From Clarkia xantiana subsp. parviflora (Eukaryota > Streptophyta > Magnoliopsida > Myrtales > Onagraceae): a stretch of 64,000 nt of DNA. The stretch is from assembly GCA_036873135.1 (NCBI GenBank), contig JAPTYO010000002.1:51268204-51332203 (forward strand). Direction: 5' to 3'. Made by a program: the position numbers and the translations under genes. Under the pieces are notes generated by a model. It saw nothing but the letters and a program-made list of their open reading frames with translations. It did not search any database and was not told the origin of the DNA. Shown one piece after another: positions 43,091 to 53,511 of this stretch; the first letter of the stretch is position 1; every line of letters starts with the position of its first letter.

Positions 43091-46021
43091 ATGTCTGGTA
43101 AGATTTTCTCCTTCGATTCCGAAAAACCTTGATAGCATAGTTTTTCCTTTTATCTCAATCAACTTACCCGAACTTTTGCGGAAATCAACTGTGCCTTTTC
43201 TTGCCGTGATTACTTTCCAGACGGTGAGTCCAGTTCCGGGGGGAGGAAGCCCTTCAAGTTCGATTATGCTTGCAATGAGATTTCAGACACCGCCTATGAT
43301 GCAGCTCTCCGGGAGAGGTGTATTACTTCCACCTGGGAGCCTCGCTTCCCTTTTCCTTAGCCTCGCGTCCCGGGTGACCCTGTGGTCACTCGTCCCCGGG
43401 AAGGGGAGGTATTTGTCTCCACCGGGCAAATATCGGCAGGGATCCGATTCCCCTTCTGCGGGAATTTAGTCGAGATGTGTAAATATTACAAAACACATCC
43501 GACTACTTTTTCTCCCCACGCCATCCGTGTGTGGAATGCCTTCCTTGTTCTCTGTCTTCGCCAATAGTGGACCTACAGCCTCCGACTCTTCCGGACCTTC
43601 TACGGGATGAAATGCAATGATGCCGGAGTCTGCGCCTTCTACCCGCGGATGCCTAAATGGAGCAAGGCGCAGCTCTCTCAGTACAGCTGGAATAGTGACA
43701 CCTGGAAGGTCGCCAAGGGTCGGGGGCTCATCACTGACTCGGGGCCCGACAATAGTGGCTGGAAGAGGAATTATTTCTTCATCCGAAACAGCTCCATCCC
43801 ATGGCCCCGATGGGAGGTTGAGGCGGACCCTGCTCCCGCTTTTCACACTTACTCCGAGGAGGATTTCCAGATTCTCCACTGCATCCAGCTTTATCGTTGG
43901 GGGGACTCTTTCGCTCCCCTCGATGCCAACTCCATCGGGGAGCGGGACCTGGTTCTGACCGGGATCCGACTCCTTGATGTCGCTTCCGGGGGTCAACTCT
44001 TCGACGGACCTTCTAACCTCGTTCCTTGGGTAATATTCTAACTGCGCTTTCATTTTCGTCTTTGCAGCTAAGAAGGTATCATTGCTGACCAATCTCGTGC
44101 TTAAGCAGGCGGAGACTGATGCTGTCCAACGCCCCGCGAGGAAGAGGAAGTCTTCAAAGAGGGCCGCCTCCTCATCGGCACCTCCCACCTCGGAGAAGAT
44201 CAAGCGGGCCCGGGTGGAGAAGATGGAGCAGATCTTCAACACCAAGACTCCCGAGGAAGGTAAACAGCTCCGCTTAGCAATTCGATTATACAGGAGGCGT
44301 ATTCCTAAGGAGTTAATCCCCTCTGATAAGGGAGCCAGGATCGAAGGGATCAAACGCATCCTGCAAGGAGAAACTCCCCGCATCCTCAAAGCGGGTTACT
44401 ACAATTATTACGGGAAGGACCAGTATCTCTCCCGTCGCGTCATCTGGTGTAAGGATCCTGATCAACTTCCTGATTTTCTTTCTGAAGTTTCTCGTCCTCC
44501 AGCTGCAGGTCAATCGAGAGTTGGAGCTTCGGCGGAGGTGCCATCCTCCGACGTCCGGGTCGGAGAGCCCCTCCTTTCTCTTCCAGCCCCAGGAGGATCG
44601 GGGACTGAAGACGCCCCGACGGACGGTCAGTTCCGTCGGGTGGTTGACCTGGACATCTCTCACTCTTCTGAGGAGGCGAGCGAGGGTCAGCCCCTGGTTC
44701 GTCGTCGGGGGGCGAGGCAGACCCCGCTGGAGCCGACTCCCGAAGGGCTGCCTCCATCTTCTCCGGCACAGCATTTTTTGCCGGTCTTGAGCCTGACTCC
44801 CGAGGGGACGACGGGTTTTCATGGCGGCTCGGAGGCCCGCACCTCCGACACTCAGGGCGTCGTTCCCCCTCTCCCCTTGGACGGGAGCTTCTACCAGCTT
44901 TACTCCCCCGACCAGGCGGCGGCTCCCTGGGCTCCGACCGAGTCATTGCGGGGGGTCCCGTTGCGTCGGGACGACGTATCATCGGAACTGTGTCTGCACC
45001 TGCTGGCAGGTTCAGTTCCGCCATCTATGAAGCTTCCGCTCTCCCTGGCTCGAGAGGACATCCACGCGGACATTCGCGCCATGGCCGTTCGTCACGTGGA
45101 GGTAAGGTTTCCTGTTTTTACACTTCGTACATATAAGGCAGAATATTTTCGTGTACTGACCTCTTCCTTTCTTCTTCACAGGAAATAGCGGACCAACACC
45201 GCTGTTTCGGGTACGTCCTGGCCCTGGAGGAGGCCCTGGAGCAGGAGCGAGCCAAGGCGGCCCCCGAGGTCTTGGCCAAGCTCAAGGAGGATCTGGCTGC
45301 CTCCGAATCGTCGAAGGGGAAGTTGGTTAAGGAGCAGGCCCTCCTTAACCAGAAGACTCGGGACCTCCTGAGGCAGGTCCACGACTTTGAGAGGCTTCTG
45401 AAGCAGGAGCGTCAAAAGCTCCAGGAAGAGCAGCAGGGGCGCGCGGAGGATCGGGACAGGCTTGTCCTCGAGAAGAAGGCCCTGGAGGATGCCAAGGCGG
45501 GGCTGGAGGCTGAGAAAGTTCTTCTCGTCAATCGGTCCCGACAGATGGAGTGGGAACTCGCTAAGTTTGCCACCAAGCTGGCCGAGGCTGAGGCCAAGGG
45601 ACGGGAAGATTATCGGGGCTCCGAAGCTTTCCAAGTGGATGCGGTGAAGTTCTGTACGGCGGAGGTGGAGAACACCATGCTTAATGCTGTCGAAGAGCTC
45701 CATCTGAAGTATGGTGGTGCCATCGACTTCACCAAGTCTCAGACTCTCGCCCCCTTCGCCGAGAGGTATTTCAACCTTTCCGAGGAGAGCGACGGGGCCA
45801 ACACCCCTGAGGGGGCTGCGGGTGCTGAAGGCGCGGTGGAGCCTCCAAGTGCAGATCCCCCAACAACCGATCCCCCGATAATCGACTCTTCACCGGCTGA
45901 CCTCCAAGGGTCCGATCCTCCTGCGGCCAATCTTCCAGGATCCGATCCTCCGGTCACGGAGCCTTCTGCCACAGGCCTCGTGGACCCTGCTCCCCTCGAC
46001 GCTGCCAAGGATCAGGCTTAA
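43091..46021 (+). pseudogene. E2 antisense ORF, gypsy-associated 'Transposase_28'-like protein
   Basis: Plus strand, opposite to gag-pol. Exons: 43091-43097, 43221-44029, about 44073-45101, 45182-46021 (junctions at gtaaga/ttccag, gtaata/ctaag, gtaagg/cacag). The first half has the plant domain often labelled putative gypsy-type transposon (FYPRMPKWSKAQ, SGWKRNYFFIRN, WPRWEVEAD). The second half is a long Glu/Lys/Ala coiled coil (LEEALEQERAKAAPEVLAK...) with a Pro/Asp-rich tail of repeated DPP motifs. Two in-frame TAG codons (43358-43360, 43565-43567) interrupt exon 2, so this copy is not translatable. Function unknown; related antisense ORFs occur in Tat elements. Confidence 0.75.
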
Positions 46022-46094
46022 TTGCTTTATTTTCGAATCCTTGTAATTTCCTTCTTTTGTCGTGAACCTTTTGGATCTTTATAATATCAATCCC

Positions 46095-46560
46095 TTCTGG
46101 TCCCGATTACCATTGCACCACTTAAGGTGAATTAACTACGCCACTTAAGGCAATTCGATCCTATCACTCAGAGTAATTTCAACGCGTCACTTAAGACATT
46201 TTACCCACACCACTTAAGGCGATTTAATCGTGCCCCTTAAGGCAACTTATCCACACCGCTTAAGGCGATTTAATCATGCCACTTAAGGCGGAACCACACC
46301 ACTTAAGGCGATTTAATCGTGCCACTTAGGGCAACTTATCCACACCACTTAAGGCGATTTAATCGTGCCATTTAAGGCGACTTATCCACACCACTTAAGG
46401 CGATTTAATCGTGCCATTTATGGCGGAACCACGCCACTTAAGGCGAAATCACGCCACTTAAGGCGGAACTACGCCACTTAAGGCGAAACCACGCCACTTA
46501 AGGCGAAACCACACCACTTAAGGCGATTTAGCTACACCACTTAAGGCGATTTAAGCATAC
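46095..46560. repeat. Tandem array, ccacttaaggcg family, in E2 3' region
   Basis: About 20 copies of a short motif ccacttaaggcgatttaatcg or ccacttaaggcgaaaccacg, in 20- and 43-bp spacings, between the antisense ORF and integrase. Non-coding. Confidence 0.92.
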
Positions 46561-46654
46561 TTAGAATGATAAGTCTAAGCACAATCTGGTCGGAAGCAAC
46601 CTCTTTATTCATTGATGGCTCAAAACCTGTTTATATCGATTCAAAATGATAAAC

Positions 46655-46812
46655 AACTTGCACCACTTAAGGCGACTTCGATAAACAACTTGCACCACTG
46701 AAGGCGACTTAATAAATAACTTACACCACTGAAGGCGGCTTAACAAACGACTTGCACCACTGAAGGCGACTTAACAAACAACTTGCACCACTGAAGGCGA
46801 CTTAATGTCAAG
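46655..46812. repeat. Second short tandem array, about 31-bp unit
   Basis: Five copies of a unit with acttgcaccactgaaggcgact. Related to the neighbouring array through ccact.aaggcg. Confidence 0.88.
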
Positions 46813-47062
46813 CATGACATTTCTTCAAGTGTTCGCCACTAAAAGAATGCTTCAACACATTGCCATCGAGGTCTTCCAACTTATATGCGTTTCGAGCTGG
46901 CATCCCCACGACCTTATAAGGTCCTTCCCATTTTGGTGACATCTTGTTGATCTGATCCAAAAGGGTAAATTCGTTCCGACGCTAGACCAGTTCCCCGAAA
47001 AAGAACTGTCGAGACTTGACTCGTCGATTATAATATCGGGCTGTTGCCAAGCGCATCCGAGC

Positions 47063-47893
47063 CTAGGCCTCCTCGGCACTCTGCCTCTTCTCTTTGACCA
47101 AGTCCAAGTCTAGACGCCTCATTTCATCATTCAACAGAGGTTCGTAATACCTCGTCCGATGGGATGCCATAGCTATTTCGACGGGAGCAACCGCCTCCGT
47201 GCCATAAACAAGGCCAAACGGAGTCTCCCCGGTCGATCGTTTGGGTGTTGTTCTAACAGCCCAAAGCACATTTTCCAGCTCGTCCAGCCATTTGCCTTTC
47301 AAGGCGTGGACCCTCTTCTTCAGGCCGTCCATCACGATCTTGTTGGCTGACTCCACTTGTCCATTGGTTTGAGCATGATGGACAGAGGCTGTCTGATGCT
47401 CAATTTTCAGTTCCTCCAGGTACTCCTTCCGCTGGGCCCCGTTAAACGGAGGGCCATTATCACTGATCACCACCTTGGGGATCCTGTATCGGGATATGAT
47501 ATGGGTCTGGAGGAATTTGAGGATATGGTTCCCCATTGTCTTGGCCAATGCCTTAGCTTCTATCCATTTCGAAAAATAATCAATAGCCACGACTAAATAT
47601 CGGCACTGACCTTTTGCAACTGGAAGGGGTCCCACCAAGTCGATTTCCCATTGCGCGAAGGGCCAAGCACTCTTGATGGACGTCAAATCGGTAGCTGGGG
47701 CCACGATATTCGGGGCGTACTTCTGGCAAGCGTCACAAGATCGGACTAGCATCGTTGCCTCCTTGTTCATCGAGGGCCAGTAATAGCCCAGGTTCAGCAC
47801 TTTCCTCACGATGGATCGGGCCCCTTCATGACAAGCCAAATATCCTTCGTGCACCTCCCTAAGGATCCGACCTGTGTCGGCTCGGCCACGCAT
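47063..47893 (-). pseudogene. E2 integrase
   Basis: 276 open codons: zinc domain HEGYLACHEGAR...CDACQKYAP (H-H-C-C), core SAWPFAQWEIDLVGPLP with VVAIDYFSKWIEAKAL (Asp), VVISDNGPPFNG (Asp), NGQVESANK (Glu), then GETPFGLVYGTEAVAP. All DDE residues are visible. It is separated from RNase H by a 1-nt deletion near 47890 (where E3 reads EPDTSRILREV), so it is not made as part of the polyprotein. The C-terminal domain continues to about 46850 with breaks. Confidence 0.88.
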
Positions 47894-48522
47894 TTCAGAT
47901 AAGGAGTTAAATACCCCTTTTTGTACAACTGATTGTCCACCATCACATAATTGGGCGCGATTCGGCGTATTTTGCCGGCTGCTACTTCATCATCGGGGAC
48001 TGCCCCCGTAGTCAGATACGCGGCTATCGGGGTCATCCAGGTGGGCTCCTCCGATCCGATCTCAATGGCACATACCTCTGATTGATCGGTGGTTGACAGG
48101 ATCACTTTCTCCAAGAAATGCACCTTCCGACTTTCATCGAGGGGTGCCCCCAGGGCGAACTTGCTCAAGGAATCTGCTTCTACATTATCCTCCCTCGGAA
48201 TCGCCTCAATATCGAAGCTCTTGAAACTCTCCTTCAGGGTTTGCACCTCGCGAAGATACTTTTTCATCATCGTGCTCTTCGCTTCGTATCGACCCTGGAC
48301 TTGGTTCACGATCAGGCTAGCATCACACTTCACCTTTAAGTGACCAACTCCCGTTCCTTTAGCAATCTTGAGGCCAGTGATGAGAGCCTCATATTCAGCT
48401 TCATTGTTGGTGGCCCTAAATTTCAAAGCCAAGGCATATCGGAGGGGCTCGCCTTCGTCTGGTGGTATCAGTACGAAACCTGCTCCCGATCCTTCTGAAT
48501 TTGAGGAGCCATCGGTGTACAT
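47806..48522 (-). pseudogene. E2 RNase H
   Basis: Starts MYTDGSSNSEGSGAGFV (catalytic Asp), then NNEAEYEALITGLKIA, HLKVKCDASLIVNQ and ADSLSKFALG. A TAG codon just upstream (minus-strand complement ending at 48547, CAG to TAG) separates it from RT. It ends in a frameshift before integrase. Confidence 0.88.
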
Positions 48523-48546
48523 CTCCCAAGTATTTTCGGCGTCGGG

Positions 48547-49982
48547 CTATTCTGACTGCTTTGGGACCCCCGTGGTTTTGGCGTCGGGCTGTTCTGACTG
48601 CTCTGTTATCGGGACCCCCGTGGTTGCCCCCTCTACAGGGCCCGCTTCTTCTAGATCGGGGGCTGTAGACTCTGCTATGAAATCCGCCAACGCCTGGCCC
48701 TTAATAGCCGTTCTCGGAGCAAAGTGAATGCGGAACTCACTAAGCTCGACTGCCCATTTCACTAATCTCCCCGACGCATCAGGTCGGTTCAAAAAATGTT
48801 TCAAGGGCTGATTCGTCAAAACAGTAATCTCATGCGCGTGGAAGTAAGGTCTCAGCTTCCGAGCAGTAACAATCAACGCATAAAGATACTTCTCAACGGC
48901 GGGATAATTCATTTCAGACTTGGCGAGTGCCTTGCTTACATAATAGACGGGGACTTGGCTACCCTCTACAACTTTCACTAAGACAGAGCTAACATCGAAT
49001 TCAGAAACATCCAAATACAGATAGAGTGGCTCGCCTGGGATGGGCTTTGCCAATGGCGGGAGGGTGCCAAGGTGCTGCTTGAGTGCCTGGAACGCCTCTT
49101 CGCACTCGGCAGTCCATTCAAACTTCTTGTTGGCCCTTAGCACTTCAAAGAACGACATGGATCGATCACTTGCCTTGGACAGGAAGCGATTTATCGCGGC
49201 CAATCGGCCATTCAGCACCTGCACCTCCTGATAGTTCGTCGGGGACTTCATCTCCTCGATTGCCCTCAGTTTCTCAGGGTTCACCTCGATTCCCCTCTGG
49301 CTCACCATGAAGCCCAGAAACTTCCCTGAGTGTACTCCGAAGGCGCATTTGGTCGGATTTAAGCGAACTTGATGAAGCCTCATCCGCTCGAACGCTGTGG
49401 CTAAGTTGTGAACATGGTCCTTGGCCTGTCGGGACTTCACTAGAATATCGTCCACATAGACCTCCATCGTTTTCCCCAACATATCCCTGAATAGCTTGTT
49501 CACCATCCTCTGGTAAGTTGCACCTGCATTGATCAATCCAAAGGGCATAACGTCGTAATGATAGATGTCACTATCAGCATAAAAGGCGGTGTGGGGGGGC
49601 ATCCTCCTTGGACATCTTGATCTGATTGTAGCTAGAGTAGGCATGCTTTGGGCATGCTTTGGGCATGCTTTGGGCATGCTTTCTTCAGGTCGCGGAAATT
49701 GACACACATCCGCCACTTGCCATTGCTCTTCTTCACCAGGACTGGGTTGGCGACCCAGGTCTGGAATCGGAGCTCTTTAATGAATCCAGCATCGAGCAAC
49801 CTGCCCACTTCTTGCTGGATCGCAATCTTCTTGTCGGCACCCATCGGGCGCCTTCTCTGTGTAATCGGCTTGATCGCGGGATCAATCTTCAGCTCGTCAG
49901 TAATCACATCGGGGCTGATTCCTGGCATGTCACTCGGGGACCAGGAAAACAGCTCCTTGAATTCCTTCAACAGATCGATCAA
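48547..49982 (-). pseudogene. E2 reverse transcriptase with a catalytic-motif deletion
   Basis: The N-terminal fingers are intact (GISPDVITDELKIDP, RRRPMGADKK, WRMCVNFRDLKKACP). Then, instead of the sibling's LPRIDQLV...LLSFMDAHSGYNQI, four 11-bp copies (aaagcatgccc; plus 49640-49683) replace about 80 bp. Motif A with its catalytic Asp is lost. Downstream, VMPFGLINAGATYQ, YVDDILVKSRQ and FLGFMVSQRGIEVNPEK are normal. A spacer with DAKTTGVP repeats ends in TAG at 48547. Inactive. Confidence 0.9.
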
Positions 49983-50049
49983 ATCGTCTCCTCAGTCAGA
50001 GCGGACCCGATTTTCACCTTCCTCTGAGGTCCATCAATCTCGGCCTCCT

Positions 50050-50580
50050 TCAAATCTTCCATCGGGCGGGACGCCCAAACTCCTCTCGGGGATCAAAGTC
50101 AGTCTGGAGAACAGTCATAGCCTCCCGATTCCTCCTTCGAGTGGCATTGACGTAGCACCTCCTGGAGGCTATCTGATCGCCCTGGACCTCCCCGATTCCG
50201 TGGTCGGTCGGGAACTTCAGCTTCTGATGGACAGTTGAGGCAGTTGCCCCCAGCGGGTTGATGGTGGTCCTCCAGATAATGGCATTGTAAGTCCCCGCGG
50301 ACTCGACCACCACGAATTCCACGTTCCTCTTCTCTGAATTCCAACCGCTACCGAATTCAACCGGTAAGGTAATCATCCCCACCGGGTATGAGGTAGACCC
50401 AGAAAATCCGACCATCGGGAAGTCCGCAGGCTTCAAGTCCTTCTTGGTTTTCCCCATGGCCTGCAGCGCATGCATGAACAAAATGTCGGAGGAGCTCCCT
50501 CCATCTATCAAGATTCGCTTCATCTCGTACCCATCTACATTCAGGGTCACGACCAAAGCATCGTCGTGCGGGGTCTCCAC
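50050..50580 (-). pseudogene. E2 aspartic protease
   Basis: Retropepsin active site ILIDGGSSSDILF, flap region VGFSGSTSYPVG, and AGTYNAIIWRTTINPL, then HQKLKFPTDHGIG. The start shown is the first Met after a stop near 50581, not a native terminus. A frame change at its end separates it from RT. It normally cleaves the polyprotein. Confidence 0.85.
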
Positions 50581-50598
50581 CCCTATCAGTTCCTCAGC

Positions 50599-52398
50599 TT
50601 AGAAGGGAATCACCATTTCTTCTTCCGGAGTCCAATTTCGGGCCCTCTTGCCCAGCACCACAGCAATGGGAATTCGAGAAGCATAGACCTCCCGAGATGC
50701 CGTGGTATCTCCTCCCGCAGCAAGTCCCCCATGAATTACATTAATTGTCCCCCGCTTCTCCCTGCGGGCATTGGAAGACTCGGGCTTATCCTTCTTCGGG
50801 GACCGATCGTGGGATCGGGAGCGCGACCGCGATCGGGATCGGGAGCGGGATCGACCCCGTTGTCCAGCCACAAACTCCTTGAGCTTCCCCTTCTGGATCA
50901 GCTTCTCAATCTCCTTCTTCAGCTCCCGACAATGGTTAGTGTCGTGACTGCTGGCGCGATGGAAACGACAATAACGATCGGTGCGGGCTCCCATGAACTC
51001 TCCATCTTTTTTCGGGGGTTACCTAGTGATACCCTGTCGGTCCATCACCGCCAACACAGCGCCCATAGAGCAAATGAGAGGAGTGTAACGGTCCTCCCGC
51101 TTGTCCGACTTCGAGGGACGCTTGTCTTCCCTCCGATCGGGACGACCTCGACCCCGACTATTCTCGGGTTTATCCTTTCTCCTGCGATCGTCCGAGGGCT
51201 TGAACGACTGCTTCCCCTTGTTCGATTTTGGAGGATCGAGGTCTCCGGCAGCTATCTTCGACTCCTGGACGTCGATTTCTGCTTCACCCTCTTCTGCAGC
51301 GCCTCCATGTTCCACACAGCCTTCTCGGCCACGCTGTGCATCAGGTCGGAACCATATGGTGCTGTCAAGTTCCGAATGAAGGTGCTGTCAAGTTCCGAAT
51401 GAAGGTGCGGATGGTCTCTCCCTCCGACATCTCCTCATCAATCTCGGCCACGCTGGCAGTGTACCTTTGATAGTAATGCGCCAGCGACTCGTCGGGCCTC
51501 GGTACCATTTCAGCCAGGGACCTCGCGCTTTTCAGGAGACGTCGACAGCCCTGGTACTGCTGGATGAAGCGATCATGCATCTGGGTCCAGCTGGAGATGC
51601 ATCCTGGAGGAAGGCTTAAGAACCACGTCAGGGCCCTCTCACCAAGTGTGCCTGGGAACAAAACGCACACTATATCATCATTGGGGGCTCTGCCTAGACA
51701 AGCCATACATGCTTCTGGACATGACGAACTGGATCTCCCTCGCAATCTTACTCCTTGATTTTCGGGATACCCAGCCCTGGCGGAGCCGTGGTGTTCACCA
51801 ATCGGGGGACAAAGGGATGAGTGGATCGATCCCTGAGCTCCGACATCATCTTCTTCTGGTCCCCCATACAGATGTTCACGATCTTCACCACTTGATCGGG
51901 GGTGATAGGGCCATTGAGAGGAATGGTCCTATGCTGCACCGGTCCAGGCCCATCGACCACGAACTGCTCCGATAGGGCAGGCTCCTTGCCCTTGTCCTGG
52001 TGCTTGGGTTGGGCCTCCTGCCCGTCCCGATTCTCTCTCGGCGGAGGCGGAGGCAACTCCTCCTCCTTCTTCTTGGCAGCCTCCCTTCGGTCCAGGAGAG
52101 CCTCCATAGTTTCCAGGAATATCGGCATGGCATCCAGCATAGCCTTTGTCAGGTCCACCTTTGTAGGAGCATCCTGGTCCCTCCTTGGGACCTCTTCCCG
52201 GCTCTCCGACGAGTTTCGAATGGAATCTTCGCGATCATCGTGATGCCCCCCTGTTTGGGAAACAGCAGGGGGAGGATCGTTCCGATCAACAGTGCGCTCC
52301 GGCGGCCCTGAATTCAGAATTCTAGCAGGGTGGCGGGAACCGCCGGATTGTCCTTGTCTCTTCTTTTGCTTGCCAGCCATCGATCGGGTAGAAGCCAT
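50599..52398 (-). pseudogene. gag: E2 gag with capsid domain, zinc knuckle and RS domain
   Basis: ATG at 52398 (MASTRSMAGKQKK) is the same start as in E3. Order: charged N-terminal region, helix DAMPIFLETMEALLDRREAAKK, Pro-rich run, capsid (ALTWFLSLPPGCISSW...RFIQQYQG...ESLAHYYQRY...), basic linker, zinc knuckle CRFHRASSHDTNHC, an Arg-Ser dipeptide run (RSRSRSRSRSRSRSHDRSP), then NVIHGGLAAGGDT before protease. Breaks: a frameshift near 51746, a 23-bp tandem duplication at 51358-51403 that shifts frame, and TAC to TAA near 51019. Not translatable as one protein. Confidence 0.85.
51358..51403. repeat. 23-bp tandem duplication in E2 gag
   Basis: ggtgctgtcaagttccgaat-containing 23-bp unit repeated exactly at 51358-51380 and 51381-51403; not a multiple of three. 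Confidence 0.95.
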
Positions 52399-52415
52399 TT
52401 TTGCTTTTCGCTTCG

Positions 52416-52434
52416 TTCCCACAGACGGCGTCAA
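52416..52434 (-). promoter_or_regulatory. E2 primer binding site
   Basis: Minus strand ttgacgccgtctgtgggaa next to the LTR end; one or two bases differ from the E3 site. Confidence 0.8.
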
Positions 52435-53095
52435 TGTTGGATCACGGTTGGAACTCCGGTACGTTCTAGACGGAAGTCCGAACTCCTTCGCTCCAAGTAA
52501 TCTTGCAAGAAGGGGATAGACCGGGCGGTGACCCAGAATCCCTCTCCGATGCTTAAATGAGTATCTCGATGCAGGCAAGCAAGTATCAGTATGTAAGTAT
52601 GTGAACGTATCAATCCTGAGGTAACTCCTTCCTTTATATAGGGGAGGGGTTACCTCAGTTACCTGTTGAGATAACTGCCACGTTCCGTTTATCTCAGCCA
52701 GTAGCCCACGTTCCGTCTTTTCCGGCCACTTTCCCACTACGCTGATAGTGGGCGTGTTTCTCGGCCTCGTGCTCTGGTGGCAAGTCCCGACGGAAGTCGG
52801 AGACTCCAGAGTTATCTCGTTTGGTCACCGCTCGGGGCCCCTCGTCATCGGGACAGGGCCAGCATTCTCAGGGATTTCATATCGGGCCTACTTAAAAGCA
52901 TATCATCGGGGCCTACTTAAAGGCATATCGTCGGGGCCTACTTAAAGGCATATGATCGGGAGCGTTCGACTCATATATCGGGACCGACCTTGTCGGGTCC
53001 TCTCGCATTAGTCCTCTAAGCCTCTTTCGGAGCCCAGTGGGCCTATTTCACCGTTTACTCTTCGTCAATGGGCCTAACGGCTATGTCGAAACCCA
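52435..53095 (-). repeat. E2 5' LTR, 661 bp, complete
   Basis: Minus strand starts TGGGTTTCGACATAG and ends GATCCAACA. Its start matches the E3 LTR at 58879. It holds three copies of the roughly 24-bp cctacttaaaggcatat unit (52885-52955). The TATA box (plus strand ctttatatagg) lies at 52631-52641. Confidence 0.92.
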
Positions 53096-53511
53096 TCTGT
53101 CCCCATATAATCAATCTAGTATTCTGCTTCCTTTCCTTTGTCCAGCTAATTAATTGACCACTGATCAGTAATATATTATTAATAAAATCCCAGTGGATAG
53201 AGGACGTACACTAGCTAGCTTCTCCATTGATGGAAACTACTGGGTAATTGCCATGGCTTTGGTTGCTTGATAGTAAACAACACACTTAATCAAGCCTGCC
53301 TGCCTGCCTCAACACTCTATCTACAACTACGTAGTCAGTCAGAAAGAGCACAGTCAATCATATATGTATGGATGATGGATGGATATTATTATTAATTATA
53401 GCTTCAAGTAGCTAGCTTAGCTAACTATAAAACAAAATTAATCCTTTACTTTGTTAAAACCCATTCTTACTTGTCAGAGAACTATAGTTTCTACCATATC
53501 CTTCCTCATTG
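53096..53511 (+). promoter_or_regulatory. Upstream region of the PLD-like gene
   Basis: No gene. AT-rich with ctagctagct and tgcctgcctgcc short repeats. A possible TATA-like taactataaaac lies at 53421-53432, about 85 bp before the ATG. Confidence 0.4.

Larger units (their letters stand above)
42354..53095 (-). mobile_element. E2: Ty3/gypsy Tat-lineage element with antisense ORF
   Basis: Reading right to left: 5' LTR (53095-52435), PBS, gag, protease, RT, RNase H, integrase, tandem arrays, an antisense spliced ORF (43091-46021, plus strand), 3' LTR (42922-42354). An antisense ORF between integrase and the 3' LTR is a known trait of some Tat-lineage elements. The shared parts of the LTRs differ at roughly 1-2% of sites, so it is the youngest insertion here, yet its gag and RT are already broken. 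No target duplication is seen (gtccc left, tctgt right), and the 3' LTR lacks 68 bp at its U3 start. Confidence 0.9.

Noticed and set aside
43466..44389. Minus-strand 307-codon frame inside E2
   Set aside because: Antisense of the spliced plus-strand ORF, which has splice signals and a known domain.
50470..51402. Plus-strand 310-codon frame
   Set aside because: Antisense shadow of E2 gag and protease.
53421..53432. taactataaaac before the PLD-like gene as a firm TATA box
   Set aside because: Position is plausible, but AT-rich surroundings make it weak; only mentioned, not listed as a separate promoter.
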